Origin: Viola odorata
Lineage: Eukaryota > Streptophyta > Magnoliopsida > Malpighiales > Violaceae
Assembly: GCA_963691705.1 (NCBI GenBank)
Contig: OY829538.1
Location: 14,286,443 to 14,350,442, forward strand
Direction of reading: 5' to 3'
DNA length: 64,000 bases
Position numbers and translations under genes: made by a program. This document shows positions 22,263 through 35,900 of the stretch, piece by piece. The number at the start of each line of letters is the position of its first letter. Within the stretch, counting starts at the first letter, position 1. A model generated the notes under the pieces. It saw only the letters and a program-made list of their open reading frames with translations. It did no database searches and was not told the origin of the DNA.

Positions 22263-25200
22263 TTAGGGCGAGATGGGAGGATCCTCCAACCCCATCTTGT
22301 CGATGGTGAAGGGACAAAATCCTTCGTAGTAGGGCTTGAGCCTGTGGCCATTGACCTTGAATAGAACTCCTGTATCCATGCTCTGGATCTCGACAGTACC
22401 ATGATCAAAAATAGTAGTGACTAGGTAGGGACCAGTCCATTTGGATTTCAGCTTGCCCGCGAAGAGCCTCAAACGGGAGTTGTAGAGCAGAACTTTCTGG
22501 CCAATTTTGAAAAACTTTGGTGTCAGCATCTTATCATGGTAGTCCTTGGTCTTACTCTTATAAATCAGGGCATTTTCATAGGCATCGCTTCTGAGCTCCT
22601 CGAGCTCTTGAATTTGTAAGCGGCGTTGCTGCCCGGCCTGGCCTAGATCCATGTTAACCTTGCGAATTGCCCAAAAAGCTTTGTGTTCAATCTCGATGGG
22701 CAAGTGGCATGGCTTGCCATATACAAGGCGATAAGAAGTCATCCCAATCGGGGTCTTGTAGGCAGTACGGTATGCCCAAAGAGCATCGTCTAGCTTCAGA
22801 CTCCAATCCTTTCGGGACTGGTTGACCGTCTTTTCCAAGATTGCTTTAATCTCCCGGTTAGACACCTCTGCCTGACCATTTGTCTGGGGGTGGTAAGCTG
22901 TAGAAACCCGATGGGTGACTCCATACCTGGTCAATAGAGATGCTACAACACGGTTACAGAAATGAGTGCCGCGGTCGCTAATGAGTGCTCTAGGGACTCC
23001 GAACCGGCTAAAGATATTGGTGCGCAAGAACTCGCCTACCACTTTGGAATCATCAGTCCTAGTGGCCTTGGCCTCAATCCATTTCGAGACATAGTCCACA
23101 GCAAGGAGGATATACGTGTTACCAAGGGAGTTCGGGAACGGGCCCATGAAGTCGATGCCCCAGAGATCAAAGATTTCGCAAGAGAATGCTCGTCAAGGGC
23201 ATCTGGTTCCGTGCACCTATATTACCCGTGACCTGGCATCTAGGGCAGGACGCACAATACATGTAGCTATCCTTAAAGATTGATGGCCAATAGAATCCAG
23301 CCTCTAACACCTTGAGGGTCGTCTTCTTTGCTGCAAAGTGGCCTCCTTCCGTTGAGGAATGACAGAATTTTAGGATCGAGGGCACTTCATCAAGTGTAAC
23401 ACACCGCCTAACAATCTGGTCTGAACAATGCTTCCAAAGATATGGGCTATCCCATATGTAATACTTGGACTGCTTCTGAATGCGAGTTCGCTCTGAAGCT
23501 GAAGCATCTGCTGGAAAAGATCCAGTGGCATAAAAGTTAGCTATATCTGAGAACCATGGATACTGAACAGCTTGGGCTAGACAAAGGTACTCATCTGGGA
23601 AGGTGTCTCGGATAGGTTCCTTGGAATTGTCGTCTTGGGCTGGAAGCCTACTGAGATGGTCGGCCACAAGATTCTCGCATCCTTTCTTGTCCTTGATTAA
23701 AATATCAAATTCTTGGAGCAAGAGGATCCATCTTATAAGACGTGGCTTGGCATCAGCCTTGGTCAACAAGCACCGAAGAGCAGAATGATCAGAATACACT
23801 ATAACATGAGTCCCAAGGAGATATTGGCGGAACTTGTCCAGGGCATAGACAACTGCCAGGAGCTCTGTTTCGGTAGTGGTGTAATTCTGTTTGGCTGGAT
23901 CCAGAAGTTTAGACGCGTAATAGATAACATAGGTTTCTTTGTCTTTCTTTTGACCCAAAACGGCGCCCAGGGCCTGGTTACTTGCATCACACATAATTTC
24001 AAATTGAAGGGTCCAGTCGGGGGCTCGAATGATAGGAGCAGAAGTGAGTTTGCTTTTCAGCAAATCAAACGCAGCCTTGCATTCTTCATCGAATAGAAAC
24101 TCCACGTCTTTTTGCAGCAGTTGGCACACGCGCCTGGAGATTTTCGAGAAGTCCTTAATAAAGCATCGATAGAACCCAGCATGTCCGAGGAAGGAGCGAA
24201 TATCCCGCACACTGGATGGGTATGGAAGGGATTCAATCACCTCAACTTTGGCCTTATCAACTTCGATTCCCTTGCTGGATACAATGTGACCAAGGACAAG
24301 ACCTCGATCGACCATGAAGTGGCATTTTTCAAAGTTCAGGACTAGGTTGGTCTCAACACATCGGCGCAAGACTTTTCTCAAATTGGAGATGCATTCGTGG
24401 AAAGAATTCTCATATACCGTGAAGTCATCCATAAAGACCTCGATACTGTCCTCGACGAATTCTGAGAAGATACTCATCATACAGCGCTGGAAAGTAGCGG
24501 GGGCGTTACAAAGACCAAAGGGCATCCGGCGATACGCGAAGGTTCCAAAAGGGCAAGTAAAGGTGGTCTTTTCCTAGTCCTCTAGAGCAACTAGAATCTG
24601 ATGGAATCCGGAATAGCCGTTTAGACAGCAGTAGTGTGTCTTGCCCGCGAGACGTTCCAACATCTGGTCGATGAATGGAAGCGGGAAATGATCCTTTCTT
24701 GTAGTGGCGTTGAGACGCCGATAGTCAATACACACTCTCCATCTATTTTGGATTCAGATTGGGATGGATTCACCATCTTGGCCTGGAGTGATGGTAATGC
24801 CGGATTTCTTTGGCACGACCTGGATAGGGCTGACCCAGGGGCTATCAGATATGGGGTAGATGACACCAGCATCTAATAATTTCAGCACTTCTTTCTTCAC
24901 TACTTCCATCATGGGAGGGTTCAACCGCGTTAAGGCTGACGAACTGTTTTGTTGGTATCATCAAGATAGATTCAGTGGGTGCACAGGGCTGGAGACATGC
25001 CCTTGATATCGGCAATAGTCCAGCCGATAGCTTGCTTGTATTCTTTCAATAGATCGATCAATTCCGTTTCTTCCTTCTCACTTAATATGTTCGAGACAAT
25101 CACTAGAAGGGTCTTGTTGTCACCAAGATAGGTATACTTCAGGTGTGAAGGTAGTTCTTTCAAGTCCAGGGCGGGAGCTTGAATGATAGAAGAAGGAAGC

Positions 25201-27782
25201 TTGACATGCTCAGCACTATAGGGAGCGAGGACTGGAGATGTCGAATGATCAATAGGTAGAGCATCAAAGGATGCGACCACCGAATGAAGTTCTGGAGTGG
25301 TAACTTGCGCGATGGCAATCCCTTCGAGTTCTTCCGAAGTAATACTTTTCTCGAGGGCAAGTTGGAGGGGGTTGTCTAGGGTTGGATCGGAAACATCCTC
25401 AACACAGGAGTCAATAACATCGACGAAGTTAACGCTGGCAAAATCAGTAAGATGTCGCATAGCTTCAATCATATCAAATTTGATGATCTCACCATCAAAT
25501 TCGAGAGTAATCGATGCATCATGAACATCAATCTTGGCATGCGTTGTGGCGAGAAACGGGCATCCAAGGAGAATATCCGAAGGCTTGGTTGATTCTCCTT
25601 CAGCCATGGCAATAACATAAAAATCAGCAGGGTATAGAAAATCTCCTACTTGCACGAGGACATCTTCTAGAATACATTCAGGGTAGACAATGGATCGATC
25701 GGCCAACTGGATAACAAGGCGGGTTTCCTTCAATGGACCCAGGCCTAGACTATTATAAACTGTCAAAGGCATAACGTTTATGCCGGCGCCTAGATCGTAC
25801 ATAGCTTTTCCAAGTTCGATCGATCCAATCTTACATGGAATAACAAACATACCTTGATCTTTACATTTCGGAGGCAATTTCTGTTGGATATGGGCAGTAG
25901 CATTTGCTCCCACACTTATCTTGTTGACCCCGGCCAAATGACATTTGTTGGTGCAAAGAGATTTGAGGAACTTGGCATAACGGGGCACATTTTTGATTGC
26001 TTGAATCAAAGGGATATTGACAAGAACCTTACTGAACATATCAAATATCTCTCGGTCATCCTTCTTCTTTTTCGATTTGACCAACCGTTGGGGAAATGAA
26101 GGCTCAAGGATCTTATGAATATATTCTTGAGTGAATTCTGGGGGCTTCTTGTCATTCCTCGGAGAACCTCTAGGAGATCGTATTCTGTCAATCATGACAT
26201 CTGGAATCGTCTCATTTTTTCTTGGCTTAATCCCGGGCTCGATTGTTTGTTCGGCGTTGAGATCTGGACTAACTCTGGATGGCAATTCACGCCCACTGCG
26301 GAGAGTGACAGCGCAAGCCTCATGCTTGGGGTTTGCTTCGGTTTGTCCAGGGAGTCTGCCTCTGTTCTTTAATTCTTTCATTTCGGCTGCCATGGTACCC
26401 ATCTGCTTTTGCATTTCCGTGATGATGTCTTTGTATTTAGTGCAATCTTCGGGTGGTGGAGGTGGAGGGAAAGGTTGATTTATTTGTGTTGAGGGTTGGT
26501 ATTGCTGGTTAGGGTACGGTGGTCGAGGTTTAAAGTACTGCATGTTGGGAGGAGGGGGGTGGTTTCCATAAGGATGTTGCTGTTGATTAGAGTTTGGCTG
26601 TTGAGGGCTGGGTACCCACCTTGGGCTTGGTTGTTTCCAGCCCTGGTTGTAGTTCTGGCCAGGGGGTGAATTGTAATACCCAGCGGCATTCACTTGGATC
26701 TCGTACGGGATATGAGGATAAGCATCCGTGGGGTGATCCGTGTAATTGCAAATTTGGCATGCCTTGACCTGGATCGGCTGTTGAGACGTCATGGTATGTA
26801 GCATGCCCTGGATAGAAGCCAGTTGCCCTTGCATAGCGGCTACCTGAGCACTCTGGTTGCTACTTGCCCCTCCCAATAGAATGGCATTTTTTGCCATGAG
26901 CTCAATTATGGCCTTGGCGGCAGCTGGAATGAGAGCACTAAGGGATCCATTAGCGGCTGCATGCAACTAGGCTTTATCATGGGGTCTCAGTCCTTCGACG
27001 AAGTACTGAATAAGACCGTGCTCGGTCAGGTTATGAGAGGGACACAAGGCTTGCATACGCTTGAAGCGTTCATAGTACTGGTCAAGGGTCTCGTCTTCTT
27101 TCTGAAAAATAGATACAAGTTGCTTGACTGTCACCATCGCCCTGGATGCAGGGTAGTACTTATCCGTGAAGGCCTTTGTCATCTCAGCCCATGAGTGAAT
27201 TGAACGTGGAGGGAGATCATAAAACCAGTCGAGGGCTAAATCTTTGAGTGACCACATAAAAGCTCGGAGCTTGGCCTGCTCGATACTGACGTTCGTAGGT
27301 TTCATTGCCTCGCAAATAGAATAGAGCTGTTGAAGATGGCGATGAGGATTTTCCTTGGTAGCACCTCGGAAAATAGGGAGATGGTGCATGATAGCGGACT
27401 TGAGTGTCCAGTCGTGAGGTACTTCAGGCCAGTCGATGCAGCTGCTGGGCGCTTCTGGGGCGGCATTAAGATCATCGATGGTCTGAGCAACAGGAGGAAC
27501 TACGTCCTCATTTCCTCCAGGAGGAGGTGGTGGTGGATCTTCCATTTCGGATGTCGGGAGCTGGATATACTCAACACCGTCGAGGGCTCGATGTAAAGAT
27601 GCGATTTCTTCCTGAAACAGGCTTTGAAGAGTATCAAGATCTGAAAGGTCTCTGTCAAGAAGAGGGACAGGAGCTCTACTCCGGAGAAGAGATGATCCTC
27701 TGGCTTGCCTTCGGAGTTCTCTTTCTGTCCTAGTGAGCTTTGGATCGTAAGGCAGTAGATCTAAAGCAGATCTCCTAGTCAT
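22263..27782 (-). pseudogene. Athila A gag-pol polyprotein, broken
   Basis: It starts at ATG 27782 (MTRRSALDLLP) and ends at TGA/TAG near 22263. Order on the minus strand: gag with capsid-like AFMWSLKDLALDWFYDLPP; a CX2CX4HX4C knuckle starting CQICNYTDHP; aspartic protease DLGAGINVMP; reverse transcriptase with FMDDF (about 24430); RNase [15 protein letters not shown]; integrase with its HHCC zinc finger and catalytic core ([22 protein letters not shown]); and a C-terminal tail. Breaks: TAG at 26967-26969, TGA at 24972-24974 with frame loss through the start of reverse transcriptase (24971-24577), TAG at 24574-24576, and a 2-base deletion near 23180-23200 in integrase, judged against Athila B. 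It is not expected to be functional. Confidence 0.93.
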
Positions 27783-27818
27783 ACAAGGAAAAACAAAATA
27801 TTAGAACCGTCAATCCCC

Positions 27819-27831
27819 GGCAACGGCGCCA
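27819..27831 (-). promoter_or_regulatory. Primer-binding site of Athila A (tRNA-Asp type)
   Basis: TGGCGCCGTTGCC on the minus strand, five bases inside the 5' LTR. This primer choice is typical of the Athila lineage. Confidence 0.85.
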
Positions 27832-27836
27832 AAATT

Positions 27837-29303
27837 TGATCGTCACTCAAAAGTAATATTTTCTGCTAGCAAAATGCACAATAAATGTGTATAGGGAAAA
27901 TCAGAGTCGAACCACAAGGATTAATGGTAATATTCTGTTCATAATGAAATTAACCAGCGAGATTTGGATACTAAAGCTAAGTGAACTAACTAAAGTAAAA
28001 ATTATCTAAAGGCAATAAAACAGTATCACAAGAGGGGTAAATCAGATAATAGGAAAGAGTCTTAGCAAAGTGATTCTGCGGGTTGCGCCTAGGCCTAGTT
28101 GGTAATCAACTCAAGGATATTCCACTCTCACGGTGCAGACGTGCTATAGAGGCCAGGTACGCTTAGGCCTCCTGTCTACCTTCGTAAGAGAAGTCTCGCC
28201 CAAGGTACGCTTATGGGAGAGACCTTGACACTCCGTCCTTCCCCAAGGTTCGTTTATGGGGAGATCCAGAGGCCCATGAAGTGGAGGAAGACACGTCTAG
28301 GGCAAGACGTTGTCAGATCCACCCTAGTTAACCTCCAGCCCTAGCCGGATTGGACCAGCAACCTAATGACTCCGGGCTAGGTGCCTACTGATTCTAAAGA
28401 AATGGCAGTAATTACAAAGGAAAATACAGCAGTTGATCAGGCTTCTATAGATCCAGTGCAATATGACAGTGAAGTGGCAAGAGATTAAATACACGCATAA
28501 GAGTTTATGAAGAACATTAAGGCTTCAAAACTACCCTTGCAACCCTTGGAAAAACCTTTGCTAAGACAAAAAGATCTAGCTAATCATACTCATAATAACA
28601 TAAATATAAATAGATTCAATAGCAAGCATAAAAGGAAAACAGGAAAATGGGAAGAAAACTATTAAATACCAGCCGGAGCTGAAAAGCTCCGGTGAAAGAG
28701 TAAGGTTGGCCGGCGGCTACAGCTTGAGGATGGAGGAACCAATCCCAAAGAAGACTGAAAAATAGAAAGTATGCTGATTTCTGCCTCCTACCAATGTTGC
28801 TTACCCTAAAAATCCTAAAGTTACTGTTTATATACAACCCTAAGCTAACTATAGGACAAATCCAGCTAAGGGAAGAAGACAAAATGGGAGGAAAGGGACA
28901 GCTGGGCTGGAGCATGTCCCAGGAAGAATATTCCTAGGACGCTCAAAAGGGATCAGAAAGGAATCTTGCTGGCGTCTCTCTTCGTGCTCTCCAAGGAGGA
29001 TTGCAAGCACGTGCGGCTCAATTCGAGGGCAAAACGCAACACTTTTCGGCTTCACAGATAGTCCAGGGCTGGATACGAATGCGCGCATCTAGGGCTTGAC
29101 TGAGGAAATACGTCTAGGCCGCGACGAAGACTGGGAGACTTCCAAAGCTGCTCAATTCCATCCCAAAACGTGTGCTTTCTGTCTTTTTCTCCTCCAGGGC
29201 TGGATATGGCAAAAAGTATTGAAAACAGAGAAAGTTAGTAGCATCAAGGAGGGGAAAACATACAAAATTAGAGAGAAAATACCTAGAAAACACACGCATA
29301 TCA
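27837..29303 (-). repeat. 5' LTR of Athila A
   Basis: It is 1467 bp and the partner of 13321-14847. It lacks about 57 bp relative to that copy. Confidence 0.92.
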
Positions 29304-29308
29304 AGGAG

Positions 29309-30295
29309 ATAGATTATTGATGTCACTCTGGGAGGAGATAGATTGTTGTTGTCACTCTGGGAGGAGATAGATTGCTGATTGGATGTTCTACAAAGGTATA
29401 AGTCTAGATCTACGCGGATATTAAGGGAAACATAAATTGTAGAAAATGTAAATGACAACTACTTTGACAGGGATGGAAGGTAGTTTTATGAAAATGTAAA
29501 TGACGGCTCCACTAGGGGGATAAGCATTTGGCATGTAACGGACGTTGTTTCGAGAGGATAATGCGCGATCCACAGAAATATGAATGATTTGTCCTAATGA
29601 CGTCCCTCTCGGAGGAGGAAAATGCAAATGATGTCACTCTAGGAGGAGAAAAATGCAAATGATGTCACTCTAGGAGGAGGAAAATATATGATGTCACTCT
29701 AGGAGGAGGAAAATGCAAATGATGTCACTCTAGGAGGAGGAAAATGCATGATGCTGTCACTCTAGGAGGAGGAAATGCAGTATAGAAACGTAAACGACGT
29801 CAATCCCGTAGGAGAAGACGTGAAATGCAGAAATTAAACTAAGGTCACTCTGGGATGAGGAAATGCACATGATGTCACTCTAGGAGGAGAAAAATGTTGA
29901 TGTCACTCTAGGAGGAGGAAAGATAAAGCTGTCACTCTAGGAGGAGGGAGTACAAATGATGTCACTCTGGGAGGAGGAAAATGCATGATGTTGTCACTCT
30001 GGGAGGAGGTATATTCGGGGATGTCAATCTGATGGGATAATTTTGATGTTGTCGCTCTGGGAGGAGTTATTTAGATATGCAGAAAAGTAGTCGCTCAAGG
30101 AGAAGTATTTTTAGATAGACAGAAAAGTAGTCGCTCAAGGAGGAGTAGTTTAGATATGCAGAAAAGTAGTTGCTCAAGGAGGAGTAATAATTATCCAGAA
30201 ATGTAGAATTATGAAAAACATAGTTGCTCAAGGAGGAGTTTTTTAGATAGACAGGAAAGTAGTCGCTCAAGGAAGAGTATTTAGATAGACAAAGT
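29309..30295. repeat. Tandem repeat array 1 of the Tat element, right part
   Basis: This continues the GATGTCACTCTAGGAGGAG array with AAAATGCAAAT-type spacers, then changes at about 30050 to a related unit, GTAGTCGCTCAAGGAGGAGT plus ATTTAGATAGACAGAAAA. Irregular spacing and frame-independent repetition argue against coding. Confidence 0.9.
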
Positions 30296-30458
30296 GTATG
30301 TGGGGACGCGACCTATCATAACACTAAACAGACAAAATGTGGGGAAAGCAAGTCTTACCTCGAACTTACTGTATGGATTGAAATGAGGAGTGGTTGGAAG
30401 CCCCCGTATAAAATAAGGTTGATATGGGGTGACCAAATCGTTCATGAACATAAGAGAA

Positions 30459-31087
30459 TATGAGTGGCCAAGTCACCGCACGACGTAAGTAAAAATGTGG
30501 GTAACCAAGTCACCGCACGACATAAAGAGGATGTGGGTGACCAAGTCACCTAGTGACATAACTGAAAAGTGGATGACCAAGTCGTCACACGACATAAGTG
30601 AGAACGTGGGTAACCAAGTCACCGCACAAACCAAGTGAAAACGTGGGTAACCAAGTCACCGCACGACATAAAGAGAAGTGGACAACCAAGTCGTCACACC
30701 AAAGTGAGTGACCAAGTCACCGCACAATGTAGAAAGAAAAGTGGACAACCAAGTCGTCACACCAACGTGGGTGACCAAGTCACCGCACAACTGGAAATAA
30801 AAGTGGATGACGTGGGTGACCAAGTCACCGCACAACTAGACAGAAAAGTGGACAACCAAGTCGTCACACCAACGTGGGTGACCAAGTCACCGCACAACTA
30901 GACAGAAAAGTGGACGACCAAGTCGTCACACCAACGTGGGTGACCAAGTCACCGCACAACTAGAAAGAAAAGTGGACGACCAAGTCGTCACACCAACGTG
31001 GGTGACCAAGTCACCGCACAACTAGACAGAAAAGTGGACGACCAAGTCGTCACACAAACGTGGGTGACCAAGTCACCGCACAACTAG
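30459..31087. repeat. Tandem repeat array 2 of the Tat element, 62-bp units with paired hairpins
   Basis: In the regular part (from about 30765) units repeat every 62 bp, for example starting at 30936 and 30998. Each unit holds two short hairpins, GGTGACCAAGTCACC and GACGACCAAGTCGTC, each a 6-bp stem with a CAA loop. Earlier units (30459-30765) are irregular and shorter. A 30635-30901 open frame is simply the repeat translated. Confidence 0.92.
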
Positions 31088-31288
31088 ATTAGAAGTGAAG
31101 TGGTAATGTACCTTCATTCGGATGTAGATTGGATTTTGTGGATGGAAATCCATGACGAGGGCATTACAACGATTTCTTCATCAAAGACCCATAGTTGATT
31201 CTAACGAAGCATATTTGTGTCCTGCAAATAGGAAGGAAGCAAAACACAAAGCAGCAACAGATAGAAAAAGGAGAGAGCAATTGACCTA
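31088..31288. other. Tat element spacer left of Athila B
   Basis: Internal DNA of the Tat element with no recognisable coding content. It continues at 44361 beyond Athila B. Confidence 0.6.
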
Positions 31289-32847
31289 TGATAGCACGTT
31301 TCATAGTCTCAGTTTTACCCTCTTTTCTAGCCCTTTCGGGGGCTTGATGTTGCTATTTGACCCTTATTCCAATCTTATTTGCAGATTAGCATCAAAAGAG
31401 GGAAAAGATAGAAAAGAAACAATTTTATAGCATTTCTGAGGATTTCCAGTTTCCAGGCCTAGAAGAAAGAACGTCGTCAAGACCTCGACGCGAACCAGAC
31501 CAGTGCGCTGTCTCAAGGCCTCGACAGTTCTGCATCTTCCACCAAAGAAAAGCATCTCCAAAGATCCGCACGGAATCCCAGGCGGTTTCAGAAGGCATCA
31601 GGCATGTCAGGAATCCCAGAATATTCCTTTTGCAAGGACATGTGCTGTCACGTCCTCCTTGCCCTTAGCTGTTTTGTCTCCTAGCTAGTATTAGGCTATA
31701 TAAGCATAGTGTTAGGGTTTTTGTAAGGACGGTTGTCCAAGGATATTTTCTTACATTAATTTCAGTGTTTATTTTCTGGGGATCCTCTCCTCTTGTCATC
31801 AAGAACAACCTTCGGCGCAACTTTCCTCTTCGATCATTAATTAATCTACCGGTTTCCTCTACTCCCTTTTTACTTTCTTGGTTATTGTATGATTCTATAT
31901 ACCTACTGTTTATATTATAGTATGAGTAGCTAAATACCCCCTTCTTAGTGAAGGGTCTTTCAAGGGTTGTAGGGTGCGGCTGAGAGGTCTAATGCATGCT
32001 TAACATATTCTCTTGTGACACAAGATTGTTTACCGATTTAACTCCATACTCGTATAGGGATATTAAGAGTCTGATCACCTGTTAGTATTTCTGCATGAGT
32101 GAATGTCATTTCCAGGGTTATACCTGACGCGAAGCCCTGGAATAATAGTAGACACCTAGCAGAGGTAGCGCGAGAGACCTCTGTCCAGGGGTAAACAGTT
32201 ATCTAGGGTATGGGATACGGGTCTGACAAGCCGAGCTATCGCGCCCTAGATCTGTCTTACCTCCCCTTCATGGGCGTTCTGAGTTTGACCTCCCCGCATT
32301 CGTGCCTAGGAGGATGGCGGAACGTCAAGGTCACCTCATATGTGGAAACGGGGGGTGACTTTTATCAAAGAAGGTAAGCAGGGGATGCGGTGTGGAAACA
32401 CGGTCCCTATATCAGATTTGCACATGAGTCTAGAACACCTTTGTACCAATGACTAGCCGACCTAGAAAACAACCCATTGGAGCACCTTTCGCTAAGATCT
32501 CGTCCTATTTGATTAATATCTTTTTCATTACTTTTCCTGCGCCCGAACTGTTAATATTTCTAGCCCTGGATCACATTTTACTTTCGTGCCCTAGATAAGT
32601 ACTTTACAATTCTGTTTTGTTAGCTCCCATACTCTGCGTTGATTAACTCGTTAATCAACATAAACCCACCCCCCTCCCCCGCCCCAGTAGTGTTACTTTG
32701 GTTAGATCTGTTGCATATTGCCTTATCATACATCTTTATTAGCAATTTACTCCTTCAATCTCTGCGGTTCGACCCTGTCTTTCCCTGTACACATTAATTT
32801 GTGCATCTAGGCACCAGGAAAATATTAGTATATTTAAGTGACGATCA
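31289..32847 (+). repeat. 5' LTR of Athila B
   Basis: It is 1559 bp. A TATA box (TATATAAG) at 31697-31704 is the likely promoter. It keeps GGGTCTTTCAAGGGTTGTAG near 31960, absent from the 3' copy. Confidence 0.92.
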
Positions 32848-32852
32848 AATTT

Positions 32853-32865
32853 TGGCGCCGTTGCC
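32853..32865 (+). promoter_or_regulatory. Primer-binding site of Athila B (tRNA-Asp type)
   Basis: TGGCGCCGTTGCC, five bases after the 5' LTR, identical to the site in Athila A. Confidence 0.88.
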
Positions 32866-32905
32866 GGGGATTGAACGGTACTAATTTTGTTTTTGTTTTT
32901 CTTGT

Positions 32906-35900
32906 ATGACCAGGAGATCTGCCCCCGATCTACTTCCTCTAGACCTCGAGTTGACCAGAACAGAAAGAGGACTTCGTAGGCAAGCTCAAGGAACATCCGC
33001 TCATCGTAGAGTAATCCCACATCCTGCCCTCGACGTATCCCCTTCCAATTTGGCTGACCAGGAACATCAGCTTTTCGTAGACCTGACCTTTCTCCATCGT
33101 AACCCCGAAAATCCCATACCAGACCATTTTAATTTTCCAGCAATGGATGACCTAACCAACAATGACAACCGTAACGACCGAGAACGTCGTGAAGATCAAC
33201 CACCACCACCCCCAAATCAACAAACCATTGATAATTTCCACGCAACCCCCGACATGGTAAGTAGCTGCATCGACTGGCCGAATGTCCCTAATGACTGGAC
33301 TCTGAAGTCAGTCGTACTTCATCATCTACCTAATTTTCGGGGGGTAGCTAAAGAAAATGCTCTTCGCCATCTCCAACAGCTTCATTCTATTTGTGAGGCC
33401 ATGAAACCCGCTAATGTCAGTATTGAGCAAGCCAAGCTCCGAGCATTCTAGTGGTCTCTCAAAGATGACGCCCTCGACTGGTATTATGACCTTCCAGCAC
33501 GATCTATCCGTTCTTGGGCAGACATGTCAAAAATCTTCACTGAGAAGTACTATCCGACTTCTATCTCCAACACCACGCGTAAGCAACTCGTCTCCATAAT
33601 TCAGAAGAAAGAGGAGACTCTAGCCCAGTACTATGATAGGTTCCAGAAGATGCAATCCAGCTGTCCAGCCCACAACCTTACCGAGCACGCCCTTGTTCAG
33701 TATTTTTGTGAAGGCCTCAAAGCCCATGATAAGGCGTTGCTTAACGCAGCTACCGGTGGATCTCTCACTGCCCTAACTCCAACAGCCGCTCGAGCAACAA
33801 TAGAGCTCATGGCCAAGAATGCCTCTGAAGACCTTGCCAACAATCCAGGCCAGGATGTCCAAGTAGCTGCCCTTCAGAACCAGATATCATCCCTTACAGG
33901 AATGTTCCAGAATTTCATAACCGGACAACCCGCGCCTGTCAAGGCCTGCCAGATATGCAATTTCGTGGATCACCCTACTAATGCGTGTCCCCATATTCCG
34001 GAGGAAATACAAGTGAATGCAGCTGGCCAATTTATTCCAGTCTCTTACGCTCAAAACTACAACCAAGGCTGGAAACAGCCAAATCCGAGATGGGTCCCAA
34101 ACACTCAGCTTTCGGGACCTAGCCATCAACCACACCAGAACCCCTATAGAAACCCCCCTCCTAACATGCCAAATTTCAGACCCCGACCCACATTCCATCA
34201 GAATTAGTATCAACGCCAACCTCCTCAGGATCAGACCTTTCTCCATCCTCAGGACCAGACTTTTGTCCAGCCCCCGACTGCTGAAATGCCTAAGAATCCC
34301 GAGCAGCAGAAAGAAATAGATGAACTTAAGAGGCAAATGAGTGCCATGACTGCCAAAATACAAGAATTAACAAACCATAGCAGACTGCCACCCCAGACTG
34401 AAACAAATCCAAAGCACAATGTCTGCGCAGTAACTTTGCGTAGTGGAACGACCTTGAACCCACCTGAGCTTCCAGCCCAAGATATTAAAAATTCTCCAGA
34501 GGCCGAAATCTGGCCTTGGCCTAAACCTAGAGCGAAGCTCCCCAAAGTCCCTAGATTCGTGGAAGTCAAGGAGGACAGAATCCGCTCCCCTAGAGGTTCA
34601 CCACGGAATGACCCCAACCCACCAGAATTTACTCAAGAGTACATTCATAAGATTCTCGAGCCCCCGTTCCCTCACAGATTGGTCAAGGCCAAGAAAGATA
34701 AGGAGGATCGCGATATCTTTGAAATGTTCAGTAAAGTGGTTGTAAACATCCCCCTTCTCCAGGCCGTGAAGAATGTCCCTCGCTATGCTAAATTCTTGAA
34801 GCAATTATGCACGAACAAAAATAAGTTCGCCGAAGTTAACAAGATCAGCGTAGGGGCCAACGCTTCTGCACATATCCAGCGTCGAATCCCTCCAAAATGC
34901 AAAGACCAAGGCATGTTCATTATCCCTTGTCGAATCGGCACAGTCGATATTGGCAAGGCCATGTGTGACCTAGGAGCAAGAATTAATGTCATGCCCTTGC
35001 TAATTTACCACAGTCTAGGCCTCGAGCCTCTCGTGCCTACAAACCTCGCCATCCATCTTGCTGACCGCTCTATCATCTACCCCGAGGGAATAATCAAGGA
35101 TGTCTTAGTCCAAGTGGGAGAATTCTTGTTCCCTGCAGATTTCTATGTGATTGCAATGGAGAACGAAGGCTCCACCAAATCTACAGATGTTCTTCTAGGC
35201 CGCCCATTTCTGGCCACAGCCCGAGCAAAGATTGATGTTCATGATGCCACCATCTCCCTCGAATTTGATGGAGAGATCATCAAATTCAATATGCTAGAAG
35301 CCATGCGATACCCCTCCGAATTATCTAGTGTGAATTATGTTGATATTGTAGACCCCATTATAGGGGAGATTGATGGCATATATTCTACTGACCCCTTGCA
35401 ATTTGCCCTTGACAGGAGTCTGACACCCGCTCTTCTAGATGTCGTGGCCTCGACGCTTCCTATTTCACCTGAATTACACTCTGTCGTCGCTGCTCTAGAA
35501 GAATGCGTTGTTACCCAGCATGAGTCTCCAAGGCAGTCTCCTGAATATCCAAGCCATGTTAAGTTATTTCCCTCTATTGATCAGGCTCCAGCCCTAGATC
35601 TGAAGCCACTGCCTACCCATTTGAAATATGCTTATCTAGGCCCCGATAACTCTCTGCCTGTCATTATCTCCAACAAGTTCAAAGATCCTGAGGAGTCCAA
35701 GCTAGTTTCCTTGCTAAGGAACTTCAGACAAGCCATAGGATGGACCATTGCAGATATTAAGGGCTTGTCCCCAGCATTATGCACTCATCACATCCACCTA
35801 GAAGACGCGAGCAAAACCATTCGCCAGCCCTAGTGGCTACTTAATCCGCCTATGATGGAAGTGGTAAAGAAAGAGATTCTCAAGTTGCTAGATGCGGGAG

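Larger units (their letters stand above)
13321..29303 (-). mobile_element. Athila-type Ty3/gypsy retrotransposon A
   Basis: LTRs lie at 13321-14847 and 27837-29303. Both start TGATCGTCACTCAAAAG on the + strand and end ACACACGCATATCA. A 5-bp direct repeat, AGGAG, occurs at 13316-13320 and 29304-29308, although the target is itself an AGGAG-rich array. The primer-binding site complementary to tRNA-Asp and the polypurine tract GTGTGGGGATGTA place transcription on the minus strand. Gag-pol and a downstream ORF (Athila env position) are both broken. A solo LTR of a Tat element interrupts the downstream ORF; without it the element is about 12.5 kb. By eye the LTRs differ by a small number of substitutions plus an indel of about 57 bp near 13430-13490, so insertion was fairly recent. 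Confidence 0.92.

Noticed and set aside
30635..30901. 88-codon + strand open frame
   Set aside because: It is the 62-bp repeat array translated; the residues repeat with the array and have no independent coding signal.
30459..31087. Possible CRISPR array
   Set aside because: Units are contiguous tandem repeats with no unique spacers, within a plant retrotransposon.
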